Below, in pieces: positions 11,701 to 22,305 of a stretch of 64,000 nucleotides of DNA. This stretch comes from Sinotaia quadrata (lineage: Eukaryota; Mollusca; Gastropoda; Architaenioglossa; Viviparidae): contig CM054177.1 in NCBI GenBank assembly GCA_028829895.1, positions 33,257,064 to 33,321,063 of the forward strand, written 5' to 3'. A program made the position numbers and the translations under genes. Under the pieces are notes generated by a model that worked only from the letters and a program-made list of their open reading frames with translations, was not told the DNA's origin and did no database searches. Each line of letters opens with the position of its first letter. Position 1 is the stretch's first letter.

Positions 11701-14700
11701 AGGCAAATTGATATGTCAATCACTAGATGTCAACTTGGAATTCAATACCTGGCACTAATTGGGAGTGGAAAGTCACAAAATTCATCAGCATGATTCAAGA
11801 CTATGTGCGTGCTGGATGGGGGTGTTCCAATCAGCTCAGTGAAAATGATGTACAAGGACTTTGTGTATAAAAGGGGACGACGGAGACAGAAACAGATGAG
11901 AAAGACACCAGGAATGTAGTGTTTGGTAGAGGGGTAAGAAAACCCTCTGAGTTTCTCCCTGCTTCTGTACCAAAGACTCTACGAAGACTGGCGGCAACCA
12001 GTCAGAGAACTTTTGGACACTGCAATAGAGTGCCAGACGTCTACCTGGCTGTATTTGAAGGCGCACTGTCAGAGCCATCAACAGATCAAGATGGACCAGT
12101 CGTACGGACAGTCATCTCGGGTGTTCTAAAGACTGTGCAAAGACCGCGGGTGATTGGCTATTTTCCAGGCAGTGGAACAAAATAGACTGATGGAAGTTTA
12201 GTGTCAAAGCGCTGGGAGATAGTGCAGATAGACAGTAGGTGATCATGTGAGGCATGTCGCGCAATATAACGGCAAGGTTGACCGTTAATTAACGTAAAGA
12301 GAAGAAATGAGAAACGTAAAGAGGAGAGAAGAAATGAGAAACGTAATGAGATGAGAAGAAATGAGGAACGAAGCGAGATGCAATGAGAAAATGTAATGAG
12401 AGTTGAGAAATAGGCCTAATGAGAAGCGTAAGGAGAGAGTGAAACAGTAGAAGTGGGACGGCTGTACTTTGGGTTCCAGGGAGTGAACCACGACGTCAAC
12501 GGTGTTTTGTGTATCTTCAAACACCCCAGCACGAGGAGAAGGTGACAATAACTATGTGAGTAGAAAAACACTAACTATTGTAGGAATCTCAGAGCACATA
12601 AACCTAAAACCTAAAACTAAAGCTTAGGATCTTAATTAAGAATTAAACCTTAAACTTAAATCTGCGTTTATCAGTGAAGAACCATTTTAAGATTAGTATA
12701 AAAAAATGTTGATGTGACTTTCTTGAAAAGGACTTGCAAGTCGAATGACATTGTTTTTCTTTCGAATTATTGAATTTTGATATAAGAGCAGTGGCTCCAG
12801 AACTTTTAAACACTTATTAACTGTTATTTTATGTTGAATAATGCTTAGCCTATTTAGAAATAGTACTGCATGAAGAATCTTGAGTTTTGTATTTCTTTTA
12901 TTTTATTTCATCATTCATCATTCTTTTCTTTCTTTTCTTTTCCCCTACCCTATGGGTGTGAGTTGTGGATGGCTGACTAACCAACTTGTGAGAGGAAACC
13001 CATAGATCAATAAATTTGAATTTATATTTTGATATTGAGACTTTTTCTGTCTATGGTTTTGAAAGAGTGGCTGTGGTCGTTATTACACATTGTGTCGTCT
13101 GTGCTGTCTACGCTTCACCCTTACCCGTATGCAATCACACATGCAAACATGTCGGCAATACATAACCTACATGCAGAATAAAATTCAAGCCAAATAACCA
13201 TCTTGGTATTCTGTGTGTGGATTTGTAATAATATCTATGCAAGTCCTATGTGGCATCGACTGGCCACCACCACCCCTTTCTTCGGAGAGAAGGGTACAGG
13301 TGACATGCTTAAATAATTATTATTGGTATTATTAAGTATTTATTTACTTTTGTAATTTGTAAGTGGACAGCAGAAAATGAAAGTCTTGAATGTTTGATGT
13401 GTAAAAGAGGATTGCCATCCAAAAGTTTAGTAAGAAATAATAGTATGGATTAGTACATTTATATCATTTCTTGTGCTATCTATTAAGTGTGAGAAACCAT
13501 TTCCGTTTTATTCACAATAGCATAACCTTGTCCATTAATTATTTTCTTAACACAAGTGAAACATTATTAACAATAGGATAATTAAAGAGAATTAATTAAT
13601 GAGGAAATATAGTAGATATATATCTGGACTTATAAGATATACAAGCTGACTAACGTTTCAGTTCTATGAAAGCAGATACACACCTTACCACAGTATGTCC
13701 CACAACATGGATTAAGCACAAACGTTAAACAGGACATGAGAATCCTTATAATTCATAGATTTATTGAGAGAAAAGAAGATTACATTGTAATTCCTAAAAA
13801 TATGTCCTGACCTGACAATTTCATTTTTGATTTGCAATGCTTCCAGGTAACGTTTACGACTGTAATAGTTGTAGATGTATTTCCGCACATAGTATCCACG
13901 CCACATCTTTTGTATCTGTCATTACAAAAGAAAGCAAAAGAGAAGCAAGCATATGAAAACAAATCTAACATTAAAGGTGTTGTTAAGCAATAGGCAAGTA
14001 CATTGGATGACCACAGGGTGAGTCACTAGGTTACAAAATATTTTTAAAAAACAGATTGATGTTAAATTCACAAGTTCAATAATGGATTGACAATGATTTA
14101 ATTTCCAAATTGTGTGAGTTCAAAACAATAATCTATAGCTAGATTCACAAGTTACACAACAGTTATAACTGACCACTGATTTAGTTACCAAATTGTGACA
14201 TTTCAAAATTAAGAATTGAGGTTAGATTCACAAGTTTAACAATGGTAATGACTGACTATGGTTTAGTTACCAAAGAAAGAGAGAAGGAGTAAAAGAAACA
14301 GAATGAGGTTACATTTTAAAAAAATTAGCATTAGTTATTACTAACAAATGTTTTAGTTACCAAGTGGCAAGACTTAAATAAATAGAATGAGGTTAGATTC
14401 AAAGCTCATCAATAAAAAATGTGTGACTAAAAATGATTTAGTTACCAAGTTTGAGTTATATAAATAAGAATAGCTACAACTGAAAATGATTATTTACTTA
14501 CTACTGTATGTTGTGAGAGTTAAATACAAAGAGTAGTCTAGATATAGAGACTTACAATGGTGTATGACTACAGGGTGTAGTTAACATGTTGAGAGGGTGA
14601 AATATATATAATTATAAATGGAATTGGATTAAGACTTATCAAGAGTGAGTAACTCTGCTTAAAATATCCCCACCAAAAACATAAAAAAATAAAAATCTCT

Positions 14701-14757
14701 ACCTATTCTATTATAACTGTTTAAACACGCATGCATGCACACACACACACGTACACA

Positions 14758-14801
<44 letters not shown>

Positions 14802-17577
14802 TGTTACAAATGCTTAGGACTAAATTAAAACTGAATATAAATAAATCTTAGCAATTTTAATTTAGCTCAAGATATTTAATTAGATATACAGATCTAGTAC
14901 TATAAAGCAGTATTTTTTAGTTTAAAATTTAAATGACCATAATTTGTGTTAGTAATAGAGCATTTATTCACATTTTAAATAAACCCATATGGTCAATTTT
15001 AAAATAAGTGAAAACACTAAACTCCTTTATATTTATAATACATGTATACTAAAACTAGATGTTTATTTATGTGTGTTACAACTGTCTTTTCATAATGCTT
15101 ATAATTCATATGATATAACAGAAATAAATATTTATAAGTGTTATGGAGAGCTTGTTAAACACATAATATCAACCACTGGAATATGATGTCAAGTTAAAAT
15201 TAAAATAACCCATATGCCAACATTATTTTATTTTTTTTATCAAAGATGATTTTGTAAGGACAAGTTCCTCCAAAATGCTATTAAACAATAACTGTAATTA
15301 AGATTCTTTTTTTTTGACAGTCTAAGTGACTAATGTATTTGTACAATGAAAGGGTTTTATCTGTAGAAATTACAACTAACTAGTGTATTTACTGACCTAA
15401 TGTTTGTTTGATTTCTAAACAATGTTTAGCTCTCTGAAGTGAGTGAGAACCTAATAATAAAATAAAAAAGTGCATTTCATAGTTCATTATATGTTAATGT
15501 ATATATTTTTCATACATAATTACTAAACTCAAAACTTGTATGAAAATATCTATTTCCTATAGTCATTTTATATTATTAAAAATATAAAATGAAAAAATAC
15601 TTGTTAAATTATACTGTTGTTCAGGTGTACAAGACTAATGAAATTGAAAATCTGACGGTACTTATGAACATAAAAACTTAAACAATGACTGTTGCCACAA
15701 ATGTATAAACTCTACAAGAAATTACTCTAAAAATCTTACTTTTGTTGACATGCTGTTGTAATAGTTCAACTTCATGATAAACACACTGTTCTGAAAAATA
15801 TAAAAACAGCAAATATTGATCTAATTTAAAATTACACAAAATATTAAAAAATAAAAAAAATATATATATAATATATCTGCACAAAAATATTAAAAACTGC
15901 ATTCATATTGAGTAATAACTAAATAATGTCAGTATAATGCAGATTAATTATGGTATTCATTAATATTGTTTAAATTGACATTAAACAAAATTAATATTTT
16001 TTTTCCAGTCTGAGTAAAATAATTAATATAAGAAAGTAGAAATGACTAACATTACTCATTCATTTAAAGTATTATCAGATACAGTGCATTCTTTTGTTGT
16101 TTGTGAATAAAATAATTAATATGAGTAGGTAAAAAATTTACTCATTCATTTAAAGTACATCAAATACAATGCATTCTTTTGTTGTTTGTGAATAAAATAA
16201 TTAATAAAATAATTAATATGAGTAGGTAAAAAATTTACTCATTCATTTAAAGTATATCAGATACAATGCATTCTTTTGATGTTTGTGAATAAAATAATTA
16301 ATATGTAGGTAAAAAAAAAAATTACTCATTTATTCATTTAAAGTATATCAGATATATATATGAGTTACAGTTTTTATTCCATTTGTTTACATTTCACTAT
16401 AATACTCTTCATATTAAGACTTTTTGGCTGTTGTTTGAAAATAGTTTACTACAACAGTAATTAAGCACAATTTGCTTAATACATAACTACATGTATCAGG
16501 TTTTCACTTATCAGTAAATAATTCAACAAAATAATTGCAATACATGTATTCTATATCTATTTATTTTAATCTGTTTAACTGTTTGTTTTGTACAAAATAT
16601 CTTCATTTCATCAGCTGTATCACAGTAATCTTCATTCCATCAGATGTATCAAAAATATAATTTCAACAGTTGTATCAAAAATATCATGTCATCAGTTGTA
16701 TCAAAACTATCTTCATTTCATCAGATGTATCACAACTATCTTCATTTCATCAGATGTATCAAACATTTCAATGCAAATAAACATCTTTGTGTTGGGTGCA
16801 CAAGGTAGTCCAGCATCTCACATGCAGAGAGCCCTGGGTTATTGGTCAATGGGATTTTTTTCTATTCTGACCCTCATAAATGAATGAATGTTAAGCTTAA
16901 CAACCATGATTGTATAGATCTGGAGCATATTTGAGAGTTAGCACAAATAAATACTCATTATTTTTTCTTTAGATATAACAATTATCTTAAAGATTTATTT
17001 ATATTATTTTTCTTTTAAATTTATGAATAATCCTGAAGAAGTCCTGGAGTAATTGTGCATCAATATGCACTTACAGTCAGCAAATGTGACAGAAATAGAC
17101 ACTTAACAGTTAGTAAATGTTGCATCAATATATCAAATAAATGTGATCTCAATATACATTTACAGCCAGTAAATGTGACATGAATAATCACTTACAGTCA
17201 ATAAAAAAGTCATCAATATACACAAGTCAGCAAATATGATATCACACTTAGGGTCAGTGTGTGGCATCAATATACACCTACAGTCAGTAAATGTGGTATC
17301 AATATACATTTAGAGTCATTATATGTGGCATGACTATACACTTACACTCAGTAAATGTGATATCAAAATATACCTACCAAGTACCATCAAGAAATGTGAC
17401 ATCAATACAAACTAACAGTCATCAAATATGAAACCAGTACATATTAACAGTAAGAAAGTATCTCTAAACTGGCAATATATTAGTGACTATTATACATAAG
17501 TAATATAAATTCATTATGACGCATAATTCATATACCAGATTTATCATAGTATGTCCACAGTTCTTTCTCTCTCTCTC

Positions 17578-17609
<32 letters not shown>

Positions 17610-20600
17610 CTCTCTCTCTTAGCAATAGCTAACTTAGCAGTAATATGTGAATATTATATAAGTGGAAAATCACATGTGAATGCTCAATGTGAATATGTGT
17701 ATCAGGATATTAAGTATTGCTCTACATAAAAAACCCAGAATCTTTACCTTGACTAATACTCTGAAATATCGACGACCAAGAAAACCTCTCCATCGTCGCT
17801 GAATTTGTGTTGAACAAATATTTAGATACCTGTAAAATAAAGACCCCAAATCCTCATATGTAAGTTTAATGATATATTTTACTTACCAAAAGATGTTGAT
17901 ATGTTGACTTATCAACAAATAATGATATGTTTTCTTCAGATACTGATATATTTACATACAAGTCTAAAACATTTTATTTCATGCAGTAATGAAACAGTTT
18001 TAAAATGCAGAAATTCCATTCTATTATTTCTTGTGTTGCAAACCACTTAGTGGTATGCAGATGGATTATGGTGTGGTGATATATTGTATAATCCCCCATG
18101 CCTTTAACAAAAAAAGTTATAACTGCTAAACAAGTAAATACTGAGAAGCTTAGAAAGAAAAATATGTGATGTGCTAGATGTAAATATTGAGAGGCTTAGA
18201 GAGATAAAAGTGGTAAGTATAAATAAGTAAATATTGAGAGGCAGAGAAAGAGAAAACAGTGACAAGTGCTAAACAAGTAAATACTGAGAGGCTTAGAGAA
18301 AAAACAGTGATGTGCTAGACAAATAAAAATTGAGATGCATAGAGAGAGAAAAAAATCTGATAATAAAAAATTGATGTTTAGAAGGTTTCTCACATTGTAA
18401 ATTTTACTTTGGTAGTTTTGAAAGGGTGATGATCAAAACAAATCAGCAGAATTGTGGTTTTTCAGTAATTTATTCTTTAAATCACTGTGTACATAGTACT
18501 TTAATATTAGTGGAATTTATTCTGTGATTTTCAGTAATTTATTCTTTAAATCACTGTGTACCTAGTAGATTATTTAGTATTTAATTTACTCTGTGGTCTT
18601 TCAGTAATTTATTTTTTAAATGACTAGATACAAAGTATTTTAATATTGCTGCAATTTAGTCTGTGCTTAGTAATGAGAAGCTCTGCTCATAAATTCTAGT
18701 ATTTCCCAACCATGAATTTGCCAGTCAAGAGTTTCCGAGAACTTAACCTTACAGTGAGTGGGGGTTTATGGTGCATTATGAGAAATTATATATATATATT
18801 GGAAGCTATTTTCAGTAAAGTTTGCACACATTTACTTGGTGGGAAAATGCTTAAGCATACTGAAGGAGCTTTGGAATTATGTTTTTGAAAGACAAATAAT
18901 AAAGAAAGATATATAAACAAGAAGAAAATATATATTCTGACAAGAAACACAATTATTATTATTCAGCACTAAAATAATTAAAAGAAAATAAGAAAAAGTG
19001 TGTACTTTATGTATTCTCGAACACGAGTGCCTCTGAACCAGGCTTGAATAGAAACAGCTGCTTCATACTCCTTTTCACGTGCATCTTCAGCTTCACTGCA
19101 ATGAGAAAGAAAAAAAAATTTAATGTCAAAGAATATCTATATTTCAAAAACATTTTTTAAATGTGCACAGAGAAGAAGGTTTGTTTTTTTCAAAATGTAT
19201 TCACTGGAATAATAAAATAAAAAATAAATAAACTTATCATTATATAATTACAAAAAGAAAATGCTATGAAAGTATCAAACATATTCAAGACAAATGGAAA
19301 AATATGTAGACTGAAACCACTGCTTCATTTTGACACACTAAAGGGACAGACAATATCTGGAAGTGTTAAAAAAAATGTAATCCCAAATACATGAACTGGT
19401 GCTACTACATCTTGGAGAACTAAATGTCTAGAAGTGTCAGGGAAAAATTGTAATCCTTAAATATGTGGGCTGAAATCATTACTTCATCTTAACAGATAAA
19501 AATGTCATAGAAGTGTCACTGTCAGGTAAAAGTGCAATCCTAAATACATGAACTAATACCACTACTTCATCTTGGAGAACTGAATGTCTAGAAAGTTTCA
19601 TGGAAAAAATGCAATCATAAATACAAGGACTGGTACCATTACTTTATCTTGACATGTTTCTCCATTTCACTTTAAGCTATTAAGCTCACTTCACTTTAAA
19701 ACTTTTAAATGAGAAAAACATGTCAAGAAAACCAAGAATAGCTTACTTAGTGACCCACTTCACATTAAACCTTTAAAATAAGAGCAATACAAGAAGAGAA
19801 TGTATATTATTACTAGGGCTGTCAATTTTTTTCTAAAATGCTGCCCAGGTACCCGTCCAAATTTTGAATGGGTACCCAGGTACCTGCTTGAAAATTAGCA
19901 TAACCTCCATTGCAACTGGTGATCTCTACACAAAGCTACTTAACCATTAAGCATTTCACACAGTAGTCAATGGTATGCATCTAATGACTTACTATTAATT
20001 ATGTACAACACAAACTTTAATTTTAATATGAACAACCATTACATAAACTAAACTAAAACTAAATAAAATAACAATATTGTATACAACAATAACGTAATTA
20101 AAATAGGGCATCAAGTTCAATCGCCCTTCACCGACAGAATTTCATCACACAGATTGCATTTCACCATGTCACTATCCAATCACTTGGGCGTGAAGATGAT
20201 GTCTTACCCATATTAAAAATTTTACAATGCTATTATTAAATTTATTGACATTAAAATACTGACAATGTTGTTTACTGAAGTCTTATTATAACATGCTACA
20301 CATGTTAACGAGCACTGGAAATGGTGAGAGCTATGGTGATCCATTGTGTCCATAATTAGATCTAGGTACAGTGGCTGCCACGGCCAGCACGATTTAGCAG
20401 GCCGCTATCTACGAATGGGATGAGAATGTGACTAGAGTGGGGGGGGGAGTGTGCTAAATCAAGACAACCAGTTTCAGTTCTCTCATCAATCATGTGACTG
20501 GCTTGCCTCTGTCAGTTTCCCTTGCACCCATTTCTGTGCCAAAGGCCATGTTATCATGGGTACCCATCCACAATTTTACTAACCGGGTATTAGCACGGCA

Positions 20601-22305
20601 ACAGGTACCCATTGACACACTAATTATTACATACAAATAATGAAACAGTAAGAGCTACTTTATTATGTATATTTCCTCTATACATATCTGTATTTTGTAA
20701 GCACATATAACTTTTAAAATATAACTGTCATTAAAATTTAATTTAAATTTATTCCATCAGATGTACAAAGGGAATGTAAGCAAAAGATATGCACACACTA
20801 TTACTCATATTTTATTCAATATAATCTCAGAAATATATAAAACATACATGCATACACGCACGCACGCACGCATGCACACATGCACACACACACACACATA
20901 CACACACTTGCAGCAGTATATCCCAATTCCTAATATAGCGAAAACGTTTGACAACATTTCTTCAGAATAGCCTACATCCAGTGAAAGTAACACCATCCAT
21001 AAAAAAAATCTATTTCTCTAATATTGTATTAAGTCAATAAAAGTGATATTGTACTTCTAACCTAATAGAATGGAATATGGTTTTCAAATGGGAAATACTG
21101 AGATTCTTATTTGATGTAAAGAGCCACATATTTAGTTAATGTATAATATTTTTACAATAAGCAAATTTCAGCATATGGGTAGGTGCCAGAGACTATATAA
21201 TAATTAATATCATATAAATCACAAGCACCCCCCTCCCTCTCCCCCCTCTCCAAACGCGAAAGCCGGAAGCGTTCCCCACATTAACAACATATAAATCACA
21301 GGAAGCTTATATTTTTTTTTGGGGGGGGGGAAACACTACTTATGAGCTTTCTCACAGCTAACTTGGAAAAAGATTAATCAATTTTAGTGGCAGAATATCT
21401 GGGTTCATCTGGTGGAACAGCAGTACTCCATCATATCACAGTTTGAAAACCACTAAAATTCATTAATTAAACAGCTTTAACATTAAATTATAAACAAGAT
21501 TCTTTTATTAGTGTGAAAAACAATGCAACTATTGAAAAAGTCTGAACTGGGAAGAAGTGCTGTGATAAATTTACTTGTGTAAGAGGAAATGAAAGAAAAA
21601 ATATACACTTGTCAGTGGAGGTGATAGAAAAAATATATATCATGACAAATGTACATGTCAATGAAGGTGTCAGAAAGCATACATATCATGATAAATGTAC
21701 ATATATAAATGGATGTGATAGGTAAATTATGCAACAAGAGGGGAGGGTGATAAATGGAGGTAATAGGTACATTGCGCAACAAGAGGGGAGGTTGATAAAT
21801 GTACATATATAAAGGAGGTGATACGTACATTATGTAACAAGAGGGGACGGATGGAAGAAAAATGCTGACCTTAGTGCGTGTGCGCAATGGATAGCCCTAG
21901 TTGCTTGTTCCTAGATTCAATATGTTTCTTTAATGATAAATACGTACCCACAATCACTGTATGATTCAAACGTTTTTTCAGTATATTACTATTATTTAAT
22001 ACATTATTTATATTATTTTTTCTTTTGTAACATTAACAATGTATTGATACCAGGACAAGCTTTAAATCATTTAAATCTCTCGTTAACTCACATAAGCCAG
22101 TCATCATTTATGCTATGGTTAAAGTATTCTTTGATTTGTGAAGCTGTTAGTTACCTAAACTATAAATAGGTTATGCATAATTAAATGATATAATTAAATC
22201 ATACTTGTATTCATACTTATTTTGATATAATTCTTACTTCTTGCGACTGTACGATTCTTCTATGATTCCGTCCACCTGTCTACGCAGGTGAACCATAGCC
22301 GCCAT
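3445..22305 (-). CDS. SPATA17: SPATA17 orthologue, IQ-motif protein (9 exons)
   Basis: Spliced minus-strand gene. Coding exons in transcript order: 22305-22238, 19095-19006, 17829-17748, 15790-15740, 13915-13812, 10839-10684, 8391-8241, 7190-7042, 3607-3445 (TGA at 3447-3445). The joined length is 1014 nt, 337 residues plus stop, and every junction phase fits. Three calmodulin-binding IQ motifs of the form IQxxxRGxxxR are visible: I39-Q40..R44-G45..R49, I62-Q63..R67-G68..R72 and I98-Q99..R103-G104..R108. Downstream blocks resemble vertebrate SPATA17: ARKHHYLISTQVQPGIYNSPF, GPFREPDEVQKQRYKP, EEWVTRINDDIFLPF and SKFGHLPYGTKYF. The human protein is of similar size (about 360 residues). The family is linked to sperm and motile cilia; calmodulin binding is inferred from the IQ motifs. 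The start ATG lies in a YY1-like context and the gene is divergent from the gene at 22453. Exon assignments are from reading; the UTRs are not defined. Confidence 0.93.
3751..3893. repeat. Direct repeat, two copies of about 71 bp
   Basis: The block containing AGAAGGGCAAAAGTGTATAT is present twice in tandem with only a few differences. Confidence 0.85.
4190..4605 (+). mobile_element. LTR-like element end, copy A
   Basis: Colinear with 12893-13303. Shared blocks in order are GTGGATG, TTAACCCATA/GAAACCCATA, AATAAATTT, CAGAGTAAAATTC/CAGAATAAAATTC, TCTGTGTG, and a short hairpin (CCCTCC..GGAGGG here, CCCTTTCTTC.. there) just before a terminal TGACA. AATAAA inside and the TGACA end suggest the U3-R-U5 end of an LTR retroelement. 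No pol gene or second LTR is recognisable, so this is tentative. Confidence 0.4.
4580..5285. repeat. Composite minisatellite (about 49-bp then about 43-bp units)
   Basis: Roughly ten degenerate units containing GATATCACAATGTTGACAAC are followed without a gap by about five near-identical units containing GACCGATAAGAGCAATGGTG. The two unit types share the GATACTGCTATAGAAGA segment, so the second probably derives from the first. Confidence 0.88.
5290..6080. other. Unassigned AT-rich sequence between arrays
   Basis: No coding exon or RNA gene is visible. It contains a small ATAA microsatellite near 5805-5830 and a short repeat around ATTGGTTGGTACC at 5520-5570. Confidence 0.4.
6085..6320. repeat. 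45-bp minisatellite
   Basis: About five units with CTAGTTTTTATTAATCATCA. Because 45 is a multiple of 3 and the unit lacks stops, it opens a 112-codon plus-strand frame, which I regard as an artefact. Confidence 0.88.
6540..7025. repeat. Degenerate short repeats around TATAAACTGT
   Basis: Many imperfect 20-40 bp repeats with cores such as TATATAAACTGTCTTTA and CATAAACTGTG. This is an old, diverged minisatellite directly downstream of SPATA17 exon 8. Confidence 0.7.
7042..7190 (-). CDS. SPATA17: SPATA17 coding exon 8
   Basis: Acceptor CTGTTGCAG, donor AT|GTAAGC. It begins GPFREPDEVQKQRYKPFQPS and ends EEWVTRINDD, closely matching the C-terminal third of the SPATA17 family. Confidence 0.92.
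7555..7618. repeat. (CA)n microsatellite
   Basis: About 32 dinucleotides in SPATA17 intron 7. It is the source of spurious repetitive open frames on both strands. Confidence 0.97.
7755..7789. repeat. (CA)n microsatellite
   Basis: About 17 dinucleotides, followed by a short (TA)n run. Confidence 0.97.
8241..8391 (-). CDS. SPATA17: SPATA17 coding exon 7
   Basis: Acceptor CCAAGCAG, donor CAG|GTTTGT. It encodes residues 184-234 (YPLEQEYILRSVKPLSHAKK onward). It is the moderately conserved middle of the protein and the frame matches both neighbours. Confidence 0.88.
8641..8720. repeat. (AC)n microsatellite
   Basis: About 40 uninterrupted dinucleotides in SPATA17 intron 6. Confidence 0.97.
9405..9960. 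repeat. About 39-bp minisatellite
   Basis: About fourteen units around AGCAGTAATCTTCAATCATT. The central units are nearly identical and the units at both edges are diverged. SPATA17 intron 6. Confidence 0.9.
9955..10300. repeat. About 60-bp minisatellite
   Basis: Five to six degenerate units containing CTATTAACAACTAA and ATTACAACAGATGAACAGTG, abutting the 39-bp array. Confidence 0.85.
10684..10839 (-). CDS. SPATA17: SPATA17 coding exon 6
   Basis: Acceptor CCAAGCAG, donor CC|GTGAGT. It encodes a charged helical stretch (SELKDFEEQQTVVRKRIEEQ) and then the conserved YNARKHHYLIST..PGIYNSPF block. Confidence 0.92.
11160..11700. other. Unassigned sequence in SPATA17 intron 5
   Basis: No exon or tandem repeat is visible. 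Base composition rises toward the LTR-like element that follows and part may belong to it. Confidence 0.4.
11713..13303 (+). mobile_element. Probable LTR-like retroelement sequence, copy B
   Basis: The 3' part (12893-13303) is the diverged partner of 4190-4605 and ends in GGTGACA; TGTCA at 11713 or 11728 could be the matching start. The 5' part has a textbook promoter layout, CCAATCAGC at 11826 and TATAAAAGGGG at about 11866, and a GC content above the surroundings. AATAAA occurs near 13010. There is a purine-rich 20-25 bp repeat at 12293-12440 and a palindrome CGTTAATTAACG at 12283-12294. No reverse transcriptase or other protein is recognisable and I see no target-site duplication, so the boundaries are uncertain. 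Confidence 0.4.
13812..13915 (-). CDS. SPATA17: SPATA17 coding exon 5 (third IQ motif)
   Basis: Acceptor TGACAG. It encodes IQKMWRGYYVRKYIYNYYSR followed by KRYLEALQIKNEIV, the best-conserved block of the protein. The donor is AG|GTCAGG; AG joins the next exon's A to give R132. Confidence 0.93.
14030..14480. repeat. Degenerate minisatellite, about 60-110 bp period
   Basis: About five imperfect units containing GAGGTTAGATTCACAAGTT and TGATTTAGTTACCAA. SPATA17 intron 4. Confidence 0.75.
14738..14799. repeat. (AC)n microsatellite, interrupted
   Basis: AC dinucleotide tract broken by GTAC and ATAC. Confidence 0.95.
14810..15735. other. Unassigned AT-rich intron sequence
   Basis: Very AT-rich; no exon, RNA gene or tandem array was recognised before SPATA17 exon 4. 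Confidence 0.4.
15740..15790 (-). CDS. SPATA17: SPATA17 coding exon 4 (51-nt small exon)
   Basis: Seventeen codons, NSVFIMKLNYYNSMSTK, between TTTTTCAG and GTAAGA. It corresponds to the short linker between the second and third IQ motifs of the family. Both ends are phase 0, so skipping it would keep the frame. Confidence 0.82.
16030..16345. repeat. About 85-bp minisatellite
   Basis: Four units containing TGCATTCTTTTGTTGTTTGT and TGAATAAAATAATTAATATG. SPATA17 intron 3. Confidence 0.87.
16600..16770. repeat. About 30-bp minisatellite
   Basis: About six units around TTCATTTCATCAGATGTATC. Confidence 0.88.
16785..16910 (+). mobile_element. Possible tRNA-derived SINE remnant
   Basis: AAGGTAGTCCAGCATCTCAC then GAGAGCCCTGGGTTATTGG has the spacing and wording of a decayed tRNA-like pol III promoter (A-box-like then B-box-like). 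It is more GC-rich than its flanks. No clear target duplication. Confidence 0.33.
17055..17450. repeat. About 33-bp minisatellite
   Basis: Roughly eleven degenerate units around CAGTAAATGTGACATCAATA and ATACACTTACAGT. SPATA17 intron 3, close to exon 3. Confidence 0.82.
17563..17620. repeat. (CT)n tract
   Basis: Interrupted CT microsatellite about 130 bp from SPATA17 exon 3; on the minus (gene) strand it reads as GA repeats downstream of the exon 3 donor. Confidence 0.95.
17748..17829 (-). CDS. SPATA17: SPATA17 coding exon 3 (second IQ motif)
   Basis: Acceptor TTTTACAG, donor AAG|GTAAAG. It encodes YLNICSTQIQRRWRGFLGRR and YFRVLVK, with the second IQ motif, ending on a codon boundary. Confidence 0.92.
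18115..18370. repeat. About 48-bp minisatellite
   Basis: Five units containing AAGTAAATACTGAGAGGCTT. SPATA17 intron 2. Confidence 0.85.
18455..18665. repeat. About 72-bp minisatellite
   Basis: Three units containing TTCAGTAATTTATTCTTTAA and TCACTGTGTAC. Confidence 0.85.
19006..19095 (-). CDS. SPATA17: SPATA17 coding exon 2 (first IQ motif)
   Basis: Acceptor TTGCAG, phase 2 in and phase 2 out. It carries AAVSIQAWFRGTRVREYI, the first IQ motif. The donor reads AA|GTACAC, weak beyond the obligatory GT, but it restores K53 and the reading frame to exon 3. Confidence 0.9.
19320..19640. repeat. About 80-bp degenerate minisatellite
   Basis: About four units with CTTGGAGAACTAAATGTCTA and TGTAATCC(T/C)AAATA. 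SPATA17 intron 1. Confidence 0.8.
19814..20622. mobile_element. hAT-type non-autonomous DNA transposon, 809 bp
   Basis: The ends read TAGGGCTGTCAAT (left) and, on the opposite strand, TAGTGTGTCAAT (right), an imperfect terminal inverted repeat. The element is flanked by a perfect 8-bp duplication ATTATTAC at 19806-19813 and 20623-20630. The 8-bp target site and the TAGGGCTGTCAA-type end are typical of the hAT superfamily. Subterminal regions carry several GGTACCC/GGGTACC copies in both orientations, possible transposase-binding repeats. No transposase frame is present inside, so it would need a helper. Inserted in SPATA17 intron 1. Confidence 0.82.
20850..20910. repeat. (CA)/(CGCA) microsatellite
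   Basis: Mixed CACG, CATG and CACA repeats in SPATA17 intron 1. Confidence 0.9.
21600..21850. repeat. Degenerate minisatellite with AACAAGAGGGGA cores
   Basis: Five to six units combining AATGTACATATATAAA.GG, GGTGATAGGTACATTATG and CAACAAGAGGGGAGG, in SPATA17 intron 1. It produces a 91-codon minus-strand frame with no coding character. Confidence 0.8.
22238..22305 (-). CDS. SPATA17: SPATA17 coding exon 1
   Basis: Encodes MAAMVHLRRQVDGIIEESYS then RK and two bases of the next codon. The donor is GTAAGA (22237-22232). The first ATG is chosen because it lies in an AAAATGGCGGC context and no upstream in-frame ATG is evident nearby; a second in-frame ATG is codon 4. Confidence 0.88.

Noticed and set aside
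11713..13303. Complete LTR retrotransposon or endogenous retrovirus
   Set aside because: No gag or pol reading frame, primer-binding site or matching target duplication could be seen. Only an LTR-like region is supported.
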